Origin: Syngnathus acus
Taxonomy: Eukaryota > Chordata > Actinopteri > Syngnathiformes > Syngnathidae
DNA length: 64,000 bases
Assembly: GCF_901709675.1 (NCBI RefSeq)
Contig: NC_051095.1
Span: forward strand, 24,326,956 to 24,390,955
Reading direction: 5' to 3'
A program made the position numbers and the translations under genes. Positions 45,671 to 54,649 of this stretch are shown here, piece by piece. Under the pieces are notes generated by a model. That model did not search any database and was not told the DNA's origin. It worked only from the letters and a program-made list of their open reading frames with translations. How positions within the stretch are numbered: the first letter of the stretch is position 1; each line of letters begins with the position of its first letter.

Positions 45671-45881
45671 CCCGCCCCCCTGTTTACTTCCAAATTGAGA
45701 GGAATGTGCTGCAGTAAATAAACATTTAAGGAAGTATATATTGACAAATCAGGTTCCTGGTAAGTTTGACTGCGAGAGATGCATTGCTGCAGAACCACAA
45801 GCACTGAGTAAAAGAGACTGGAAAGCTGTTAAGTACTTTGTCAAAAATAGAATAACCACCATGAGGAGAAAATATGAGTGA

Positions 45882-46845
45882 AAGAGCTTCCCTTAACAGA
45901 GGTAGAAACACATGGCTGGTCCTGTTTCACCATTTGTTCACTATTTGTTTGTAATTTTTTCATGCTCCACTTCTCCTGTTCATAAATGTTAGATGTGGAC
46001 AAAGTTCAAACAAAGTATATTTCAGTTCACTGATAAATGTTCTGAGAAAGAAACATGGATAAATGTTTAAATTGCACGATCATTGTTAAAATGTTGAAAT
46101 AAAATGTGTAGCCCAAATAAGTTCCTTTATTCATTGTAATGTGTCCATTTAAAATTTTGACTCAAGACATTAATTATTACTTGTAAATCATGTGTACTTT
46201 ATAGTTAGCTAAAATGCAGAATTCAAATATTTTAAAATGTACCAATATGACTGAACAAATTGAAGAATATTAAGACTGTGACCAAGGAAAATGGACCAGA
46301 ATCTGAATAAAGACTTTAGAATGTACTTTAGAATGCACATTTCAATGTATAGCTAGTATATTTAGCCGGATGAAAGTATTAATAACACTAACAACATTTT
46401 TAGGTTTTCTCAAATGATCAAGTCCACACAAATGCATGTTTGGGTTAGATTAGGTTTGGGGTTGAACTTGATAGATCCTCTTTATAAAGGCAGACCTAAC
46501 AAGTCTTAAATCTTAACAGCAAGCCCCATAACTGGCTAAATAAATCATGTGTGTATAGGTGGACCTCTTAAGGTTGAAATATTAAAAGCGAGCCCCATAA
46601 CTGACTAAAAATCTCATGTGTGTAAAGGTGGACCCCGCAAAGCCTGAAGGTTAGAAACAGGCCCCACATGTGACTGAAAAACTGACATGTAAAATAAAGT
46701 TTTGAATTGTGTTTATTGAAAGTGATTTTTAGTAACAAGATTTTTTTTGGGACTTGCCTGATTTTTTTCATAGTTCTTGGACCACTAGAAAGGGTGGACC
46801 CCACAACTCAGTAAAGTACTTTGGGTCCTGCTGAGGGAGGTTAAC

Positions 46846-46906
<61 letters not shown>

Positions 46907-47589
46907 GTGTCCGCCGTCTGTGCCCATGTGGCCACAAATTTTGGGTGCTGTATACGTGTTCTGATTAATAAGATTTGCACACATATGAACTTGAAAAAGT
47001 ATATGGGTTTGTCTAACTTTACAAAATATGTACATGTTGCTGTTTCACCCACTTCAATGGGAGCATTCTTATTTTGTCATATTTTATCTTTATGCAGTAA
47101 TTATAGTAGCTTTTGTTAGGACCCAGAGGTTAGACTTAGAGTGTTGAAGTTGCTCGTGACATAATAAGGGGACAGGGAAGAAAGAAAAAAAGCTACTGAG
47201 TGGACGTGTGGAAAAAACGCTTCATGTAACCTCCAACTCAACCTGGGAAAGAAAAGTTGCCGAAACAAAGAATGCAAATGTGATGCATCTTTCTTTTTGA
47301 GGGTGCAACATTGGTGACACTGAGAAGACAAGTTGCTGCTCTTGTTCACTTCCCTGTTTTATTGTATGCACATCAAAATAAAAGCAGCGCATGGTTGATA
47401 TTTTAAAGGTTGCAAAGACTGTGGACAGGTTGAATGTGGCTAAAAAAAAAAAAAAAAAAAAAATCAACCTCTGCCACTTATTTGAGAAACACACCAAATT
47501 TGTTGTATGCACCTCTGCTTCTAAGTCACTACTTCAGTGGAATGGATTTTCAAGTTGAAGGGACCTTGACTTGTTAATTAATCTAATCT
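45882..47589. other. 3' flank of the SET gene and intergenic repeats
   Basis: AATAAA at 46098-46103 may be the SET gene's polyadenylation signal. From about 46430 to 46840 the text (AAGCCCCATAACTGGCTAAA, GGTGGACCCC repeats) looks like a dispersed repeat. A run of A lies at 47442-47461. No coding frame is supported. Confidence 0.45.
46850..46905. repeat. TG microsatellite
   Basis: An uninterrupted GT dinucleotide run of about 27 units. Antisense and sense frames through it (Val-Cys or Thr-His repeats) are artefacts. Confidence 0.95.
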
Positions 47590-47632
47590 TGTCAGGGATA
47601 AGCGAAGCAGGGCGACCAAATGCTGTTTGGAC
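47590..47632 (-). mobile_element. Left piece of a split solo LTR (family B)
   Basis: TGTCAGGGATAAGCGAAGCA and the following bases match the start of the LTR at 59150. The match stops at GTTTGGAC (47625-47632), where the hAT copy begins. The rest of the LTR is at 58312-58661, 10.7 kb away, and starts with the same GTTTGGAC. The outer flanks AATCT (47585-47589) and AATTT (from 58662) fit a slightly decayed 5-bp TSD of the original LTR. Confidence 0.8.
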
Positions 47633-48533
47633 TAGGGATGCACCGAAAATTCGGCCACTGAAAATTTTCGGCCGAAAATGACCCAAAAGTGCATTTTCGG
47701 TTTTTGGCCGAAAGACCTAAATCACCGAAACAACACGGCCGAAACTTGTGATGACGTGAGCAAACAGCGCAGCCAGCACGCGGGAAAACGGGATAAGAGC
47801 CAGCATGTCTGCGGTGTGGACTGATTTCACTATCTCAGAGAAAGACCCACGGATAGCGATTTGCAAAACATGCAATGCTGAAATTTCAATCTGCAAAAAG
47901 TTTCTCCACGTCGGGTTTAATTCATCACCTGAAATCCAAACATCCCGATCGCCATTCTGAATATGAGAAGAAGGCGACAGAAAAGGAAACTGACACCGAG
48001 CACGCCCACTCCGTCTGTGGCGGACGTTTTTGAAAAGGCAAGTTAAGTTTGTGCATCCACAATTCTTGGTGGATTTGTTGTTGATAAAGGCTATGGTAAC
48101 CATTGTTTTGATACACTTTTATGTTGTACACACAGAACAAAATGTAAAAGGCACTTGACTTATGCACTTTGTGTTTTTATAAGAGAACATTTAATTTTAC
48201 AGTCTTTCAGCAGGCCAGTCAGTTATAAGCCTGTAAATTATTATTTAATGTACACGAGTGGGGTCAAGTTAAACATTTTATTTTTATTTTATTTTTGAAT
48301 TTTCATTTATATTGTGCATTGTTGTAATGTCAGTGCTAAATAAATATTCTCATACTTTTGTAACTGGTTTATTGCAATGCCTTGATTTTAGTGAGGTTAG
48401 TACACATGTAGCCATAAATGCTGTGGTTCTAATAACTGACAATCATTTCTTTCGGTGTTTCGGTTTTCGGCCTTGGTTTCCTCATTTTTGGTTTTCGGTT
48501 TCGGCCAAGAATTTTTATTTCGGTGCATCCCTA
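47633..48533 (+). mobile_element. Non-autonomous hAT, copy 1 (901 bp)
   Basis: The ends are TAGGGATGCACCGAAAATTC and CGGTGCATCCCTA, with TTTCGGCCGAAA-type subterminal repeats. Inside, from 47804, lies the start of a BED-finger transposase (MSAVWTDFTISEKDPR, CKTCNAEI, then in another frame LIHHLKSKHPDRH). The rest of the transposase is deleted. The copy closely matches 57398-58311, apart from four short indels totalling 13 bp and occasional substitutions. Confidence 0.88.
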
Positions 48534-49116
48534 CTCCATAGTACAATAGAACATAAAAGATATTGCATTATAATTTTCCTTTATCGTAAAATCATATTTG
48601 TTCAAAAAGGGAGGAGAAGGAAGCCTAAGCTTATCTGACTCTACCCCAGGGGTGGGCAAACTGGCGCTGGAAGGCTCCGACGTTTGGTGGCTCGGCGACT
48701 TCCCGACAGGGAAGAAGCCTCGGCGTGATCGCTCCTCGACGAGATCGCTCTTCAATCAAAGTTTTTGAACAATGAAAATAAGACGAAAAGAAAATCTTCT
48801 TGTAAGAACAATGGTTTGCTGTTGCGATCCCAAGCGGGGTTCCTGCAAAGTCTGATGCGCAACGCTTACTTCCGGGTTTGAAGATTAGACAATTGATTAC
48901 AAATGCACACTCCTAGTCACGTTATCCAGGGCTTTGACGCCCTGCCAGCTCAACTGTCACTTTTTTACAGTTAATCATTGTGGAGCGCATGCAGTCTTTC
49001 AGCGTCTAGACAAGTTCAGTACAAATTCTTCACCACAAGGAAACAATTGGCATGGCAACTAATGCATCATCGGTTGGCCATGCTCTTTTTGTGATCGTGG
49101 TGCGGATGAAATAGAG
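48534..49116. other. Possible upstream region of the cargo gene
   Basis: A CAGGGGTGGGCAAACT hAT-like terminus lies at about 48649. A GC-richer part near 48850-48890 contains ACTTCCGGGT, an ETS-type promoter motif. The cargo gene's first coding exon needs an upstream exon, so a promoter here is plausible but unproven. Confidence 0.3.
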
Positions 49117-49644
49117 CAGGGGTGGCCAACCAGTCAGAGGCGAACGAGCCACATTTTTGACTGTCATCCCAAAGAGCCACATCACCCCCCCCCCCAAAGA
49201 GCCACATCACCCCCCCTGACTGAGCTGAAGTGACGCTGAAGATTTGAAGCTTTGAAATGCGCTAATGATGCCTGACATATAAGGCAGAATGGCTTGCCAT
49301 TACGTTCAACAAAAAAATATAAACTCTCCCACTCTGTTTAAAAACGTCCCGTGTTCTTCATATTTTCGTTTGGCTGTGCTTTTTTTCCCTGCCATTTTGA
49401 GAGCGAACTTGAAACAAATTATTTACAACTCAAATGAACGCGCGCATTTGTCATCAGTACGTCATTCTTCTTCTTTTCAACTCAAACCGATTCAACTGGT
49501 CAGCGCACCACCGCCACCTAGGGGGAATAAATGGCAGCGCCAGCCAAGCATTTTGACGCTTGTCATGTGAAATCTCCTGAAGAGCCGCATGAAACCAGCC
49601 AAAGAGCCGCATGCGGCTCGCGAGCCGCGGGTTGGCTGCTGCTG
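49117..49644 (-). mobile_element. hAT MITE, 528 bp, with 8-bp TSD
   Basis: It starts CAGGGGTGGCCAACC and ends GGGTTGGCTGCTGCTG. The TSD AAATAGAG is exact (49109-49116, 49645-49652). There is no transposase. Its right 230 bases match, inverted, the truncated copy that broke the SET gene's last exon at 44554. Confidence 0.88.
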
Positions 49645-50094
49645 AAATAGAGAGATAAAAAGTAGAAACAACTAAAAGTAGAAACTTGTTGGCACCGCTT
49701 ACCACAAATTGTCGACACATTGCGCTAACCAACTATCAAAACAAATGAGCCAGCCAAATGTGGTTTTGCTGGTTGTTCTCTTGACACAAATTCCCTCTCA
49801 GCACTCTCAGGTTGTAAGAAAAAACCAAAACAATCTGTTGGAGTACTTTCAAAAGTAATTCAGTTTTTGTTTTCCGCAATCAGTGTTAATGTTTATTATT
49901 CCTTACAATGTTTGGCTTTTAGGGGGAATATCATTTAATTGTCGAGGGAGGAGATTTATTGGCTTCTCCGTTTATTCACTTCCTATTTTTCCAGACTGTT
50001 CCTAAATTCCACAGAGGCCCTTCACCATAAATGGGCTTTCCTTTAACTGTACGAGGGGTGAATCGTTGAGATGAATTCTTCTTTTTGTTTGCAG

Positions 50095-52400
50095 AAACTT
50101 TAGCGTCGGGAGACGAAACCGGGTGGGGTTCCCATGGAAACCACATGCGCGGCGGGGGCCGTACCCAAAAAAACAGCGACCAAAAGCTCCGGTGAGTGGC
50201 GTCATCATTTGAGCCATTTTTCTTTTTTTTTTTTTATGATGTTTTATGCCAACTATGTATTTTATTTCTCCGGCTAGTGGCTGCAAGCAGCTCCACCAGC
50301 CAGGGACGGTACGCGGCCATTCCTGCTAAAGTCGACAGCGGTCTAATTCGAAAACCCAGCAGGTATGCGCACAGTCGCTTCATTTTGTTGGATGAGGGAA
50401 AGGAGAAGAAAAGTTTTGTCTTGAATCGGTGAGGTATTTTATTGAAAGCCTTGGATTAGTTCAGTGGCGTAGCCAGGAATTTTTCCAGTAGGGGCGCGCG
50501 CCCACAGGAAAAAAAATCGAACATCACCCACGCCGTTCGCTGATCGCTAAAATAACATCCGGGTCCGGGAGGCAAACGGTGAATGGATAACATCGCGCAC
50601 ATAGAATAGCGCAAGCACATTCTCGCAAGACCGAAAGAAAAAAACGGCATGAAAATGAAGAATCGAAAAAGCTCGATTTTTTTCAACCGGGGCGCAGGGA
50701 GTCCTACCCGGGGCGCCGCCCCGGCTCGCCCCGGCTTGGCTACGCCTCTGGATTAGTTTGATACAGGTGACAACTACATGACGTATCTCGTCGTCCCCGT
50801 GCTAAACTTTCACCTCAAAAGGACCTTGGTGTGTTGTCATTAAAATTCTATTGGACTGTGATTTTTTTTTTTGTATTGATTTCAATCCGACTGCCAGGAA
50901 ATGTAATAGTCAAGTTTATTTGTATAGCCCTAAATCACAAGCAGTCTCAAAGGGCTTCACATAGACAAAAATTGACAATTATTCTCAAAGCATCCCCTGA
51001 TCTTAAGCTCCCAAAAGGGCAAGGAAAAACTCAAAACCCCTGCCCGGGGAAAATGAGAAACCTTGAGAAGGGACCACAGATGGAAGGATCCCCCTTTCAG
51101 GATCACCAGGTTGTAATGGATGCAGAGAGGGCACAAATAATACATAATATGAAAATCAAAAAAGTGGATGTCCAAGTCAGAGCAAAGGGCTGCCGGAGGA
51201 GCCCTCTACTATCCTGGCCGTGGAGGTTGAGCTGCCGTTCCCCCAACCTGAATTGGCCCACGAGAATCCAGATAGCCGCTGTCAGCTTGGGTGCCACCTA
51301 ACCCAAGGGGGGGGGGGGAGAGAAAACAAAACAAACTCCGGCCGAATCGGCCACTACAGGTTAGTTAAAGGCCATGTCATAGAAATGTGTCTTTAAACGT
51401 GTCTTAAATGTTTCTACTGAGGTAGCAGTCCTAATATCCATTGGGAGGGCATTCCAAAGCTCTGGAGCCCGGATAGAAAATGCTCGAGACCCTGCAGACA
51501 CTTTCTTGGCCCTCGGTGTCGCTAAAAGGGTAGCGTTTTGCGAGCGAAGGTTACGAGACGGAACATAAGGGTTCATCAGAGCAACAGCCTGGGGGAAGAA
51601 GCTGTCTGTCTCGGTGTCTGCTGGTTTTGGCGTACCGAGCTCTATAACGCCGTCCGGAGGGGAGTACCGTTTTTTTCCGTGTATAATGCGCAAAATGTAA
51701 CTAATTTATTGTCCTAAAATCTGGGGTGCGCATTATACATGGGTACAATTTTTTTTTAAATTTTCTTTTTTTAAACTTTTTCTTTTTTTTTTTTTTTTTT
51801 TTTTTTTAAGAAAATCATGGTACAACAAAACCAACAACAGGACTGACCGACAATAGTGCGTTTGTACTGTGCTCTGGTCATTTCGTCAAAGAAGGGATAA
51901 TAGTCCTCTTCTCTTCTTGACTGATAATGAATGTGATAGTTTAATACAATCAGCAAATAACAAAATGCATATTACAGGTAATATTTTATTTCACAACACT
52001 TTGCCTTGTTCCTTTCGTCTCTGCTGTTCACTTCAAACACGCTCCATACGAACGCAATGCTCTCGTATCAGACGCTTGCTTGATCACCTGCTCGTTTGCT
52101 GTCACAATGTACCCTACACAAATCCGAAACATTTGTTGCGGCTCCGAGTCACGACGAGGGGCAAGTTTTGGTTTCCAAGGGTGTTTTTATTCCTCTTCAA
52201 CGTCTCTCCCATACAGAGCCGCCTTTTTCACATGTCCGCACGTCACTTTCCTCTCTTTTCATCTGATCGCGGTGGTGCCTTTAAGGGCAGTCGGAGAAAT
52301 CAATGCCAACAAAAAAAAATACATCCAGCCTAGTTAAGACCATACCAAAGACTATAAAAATGGGACCCATTGCCTCCCTGCGTGTGTGACGATCATTGGG

Positions 52401-52432
<32 letters not shown>

Positions 52433-54265
52433 CGTATTATACATGGGTACAGGCTTTTTTCCAGCATCAACATGCCATTTTTAGGGTGCGTATTATACAT
52501 GGGGGCGCATTATACACGAAAAAAAAACGGTAGTTCAAACAGACTGCAACCTGGGTGAGAAGGGTATGTAGAGATGTTCCTTGCACGTTTCCTGGTCCTG
52601 GACAGGTACAAGTCTTGGATAGATGGGAGGTTGATGAACCATGATCTTTTCTGCAGTCCTGATTGTCCGTTGCAGTCTGTGCTTGTCTTGTTTGGAGGCT
52701 GATCCAAACCAGACAGTGATGGAGGTGCAGAGGACAGACTGGATGATGGCAGTGTAGAAGGTCTTCAGAAGCTCTCGCGGCAGGTTGAACTTCTTGAGCT
52801 GTCTCAGGAAGTACAGCCTCTGCTGGGCCTTCTTCCGGACAAAGTCTATGTGGCCGGTCCATTTCAGTCCATTTCAGCAATACACCAGCAACAGAGCAGC
52901 CCCGCCCCCTCCCACCCCCATTCACCATTAGTGGATGGTGTGTGTGCACGTTTGGAAGAAAAAAGGACCTTAACTACATTTAGTAAAGGGTTTGTGGTGC
53001 CAACATTAGATTATTTAAAATGAATTGATGGAAAAAAGTTTAATTTAGAAATGGCCTTTTTTTTTTTCAATCACATTTTAGATGATTCAAATATTTCTCA
53101 TCACATTCATGCTTTTTTTTTTTTTTTCTCCCAGAGTTGGCAGGATTATGCAAAAACTGCTTAACCTATTTCCATAAAGCTGTACGGAGTGGTTGGACAT
53201 GTACAAATGAAATATCCAGTGCATTTTGTTTCTGAAACAGGTCACAAAAAACACTTTTTTGATTCCTTAATGCCCCTGGAAATGTTTAATATTCAAATAT
53301 GTCGATATAAAAAACACTTGTGTGCTATTTTTGTTCTACTACAGTAGTTTTTTTTTTTTAGTCAAAGGCTTTTTTTTCTCCATTTTAAATTGTACACCAA
53401 ATTCACAAAGCCTCTTTCTATGCAATTGTTTTTTTCCAGGCCTACCTCCGCTCAATTGGCGCCATTCTCAACCAGGGTGAACAATATTTCATCCAGGCCG
53501 CCCAGCACTGCAAGTCGCGAAGCTGCTGCATCCAGAGCTACCACGCTACGCAGGAGCACAGCGATGCAGCCTCTCTCTTCTGCTATCACAGTGAGGAAAG
53601 GTAAGCGGGGAGATCTTAAAATAATATTTCAATCATCAATTTCAATGTCTGCTGAACCAAGATCTCAATCTGTTTTCTGTGTTGTCACCACATGTCCATC
53701 GGCCACCTTCTGCTGCAGTTGCAAAAAGGACCGCAGCGCCATCAGCTGCCGCAAAAGAACCAGAATCTTCCAAAGCTCCAGCCGGAGGAAAGCAGCCTTC
53801 TCCCTTCGAACGGGCCGCACAAAGCGGAACACAACAACCCGGTCCTGCAAAGCCTCCAGCGGCAAGCAAGATACCCCTCCGCAGAACCCCTTCCGGTGCG
53901 GTTGCAAAGACAACAGCAGACGAGCTTTTGCGAGGCGTCGTAAACGCTCTCGCTTCCAACCCTTCACCAGTTTACCTGACAGAGGATGAAGCCAGTGACC
54001 CAGAGGACTACGAGTCGGTCCTTAACAGGACCTTCGTGTGGGAGTCCCCCGGAGAGGACTCCGCGGACTAGTGAGATGACTCTTTTTTTACTGTGATCAA
54101 ATTAATGACAATCCCGAGACCTATTTGACTAATTCGTGCACTGGTGTTTGTGTTTTTCTTTGTTTTTTAGGGTCAATGTAGGAGTTCTTCCTTCGCCGCC
54201 CCCTCCACCCCATTCCGTGTCTGTCTTGCACTAAACAATGAAATAAAGATAACTTTGATAACAAT
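50095..54265 (+). CDS. Spliced gene for a Ser/Pro/Ala-rich basic protein with an acidic tail
   Basis: Exons at 50095-50191 (ATG in CCCATGGAAACC), 50278-50362, 53440-53600 and 53719-54070, plus a 3' UTR exon from 54171, join in phases 1, 2 and 1 without a stop. The protein has about 215 residues. It is rich in Ala, Ser, Pro, Thr and Lys/Arg, with a conserved-looking end (DELLRGVVNALASN, LTEDEASDPEDYESVLNRTF). SKIPLRR (about 53868) fits the SxIP motif that binds EB1-type microtubule-tip proteins. I do not recognise the gene. A microtubule role is inferred from that motif and composition only. A polyadenylation signal AATAAA lies at 54242. The large second intron has absorbed a hAT MITE, LINE pieces and a third-family MITE. 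The frame is intact. Confidence 0.7.
50462..50750 (-). mobile_element. hAT MITE, 289 bp, copy 2
   Basis: It starts CAGTGGCGTAGCCAGGAATT and ends GGCTACGCCTCTG. The TSD GATTAGTT is exact (50454-50461, 50751-50758). On the opposite strand it reads as base-for-base identical to 18650-18938. It lies in an intron of the cargo gene. Confidence 0.92.
50910..51570 (-). mobile_element. LINE 3' end (family distinct from the L2 copies)
   Basis: On the minus strand this gives a C-terminal coding tail (RAPELWNALPMDIRTATSVE, KTHFYDMAFN). A 3' UTR follows, ending in the fish-LINE-like text beginning TCAAGTTTATTTGTATAGCC on the plus strand. A G-run lies at 51305-51318. At about 51570 it is fused to a piece of a different LINE. 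Confidence 0.6.
51571..52870 (-). mobile_element. LINE fragment (same family as 54650-56700), split by a MITE
   Basis: Two pieces, 51571-51664 and 52533-52870, correspond to a continuous stretch of the LINE at 54650-56700, from KKAQQRLYFLRQLKKFNLPR to FFPQAVALMN. They are separated only by the MITE 51667-52530 and its TA. The fragment is truncated at its 5' side at about 52870, and its 3' end is replaced by another LINE's tail. Confidence 0.75.
51667..52530. mobile_element. Third TA-flanked MITE (864 bp)
   Basis: The ends read CCGTTTTTTTCCGTGTATAA and, inverted, CCGTTTTTTTTTCGTGTATA. A second GTGCGCATTATACATGGG-type repeat lies inside each end. TA flanks at 51665-51666 and 52531-52532, and the sequence across the empty site is seen in the related LINE at about 56388. 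No transposase. The interior includes long T and A runs. Confidence 0.85.
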
Positions 54266-54649
54266 TTCGTACTCATTGCATAGTTTTGTTTAAAAAGGGG
54301 TATTCCGTATTGGCTCAACTGGAGTTCGACCTATTCAAGCCCCATAGTCAGCTACGATACGGCCCCAGTTTACCTAACGACTTTTGAGGATTGATCGATT
54401 GATTGATTAATAAACACCGAAATTCAATTTTTGATTCATTTTCATACTTTAACAAAGACACACGTTTGTCTTATTAGTTCGGACCATCAATTTTCCACTT
54501 TATTTTCAATGTGATGTTTTGGCATCGTTCAAAAGATTTTCCGTTTTCACAAAATTCACAAATTTCCAGCAAATATTTCCCCAGTCATTCTTAATGGCAG
54601 ATTCAACATTTCACATTTATTCACATCAATTTTTGTGAGGATCTGTGTG

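Larger units (their letters stand above)
44496..45881 (+). pseudogene. Terminal exon of the SET gene, split by an insertion
   Basis: The exon starts at 44496 (acceptor TTAAATAG) and runs to 44553 (THQPQKREKRIALDQ). The same frame resumes at 45753 with VPGKFDCERC and runs through SKRDWKAVKYFVKNRI to TGA at 45879-45881. The 1.2 kb between is a hAT end plus a satellite array. The flanks TAGATCAG (44546-44553) and CAAATCAG (45745-45752) look like a decayed 8-bp target duplication. The C-terminal block, with its CxxC pair and TrpLys motif, resembles a conserved tail I have seen in predicted multi-copy fish proteins. Its function is unknown. As it stands the exon reads into the insertion. Confidence 0.7.
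31428..46103 (+). pseudogene. SET - zinc finger - tyrosine-recombinase-like gene (broken copy)
   Basis: At least twelve exons can be chained here, with GT/AG junctions and matching codon phase. In order they encode a SET domain, a 30-residue linker present twice, two 40-residue acidic/Ser-rich exons, a 1.9-kb exon with two Cys/His finger motifs and a tyrosine-recombinase-like domain, four short exons, and a terminal domain ending at 45879-45881. An AATAAA lies at 46098. SET proteins methylate lysine; tyrosine recombinases cut and rejoin DNA. Whether the protein acts on chromatin, on DNA or on both is unknown. Three frame breaks and an insertion in the last exon indicate a decayed copy. Parts separated by breaks could alternatively belong to more than one transcript. 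Confidence 0.65.

Noticed and set aside
46768-47119. Frames with Thr-His or Val-Cys runs
   Set aside because: Translation of the TG microsatellite at 46850-46905.
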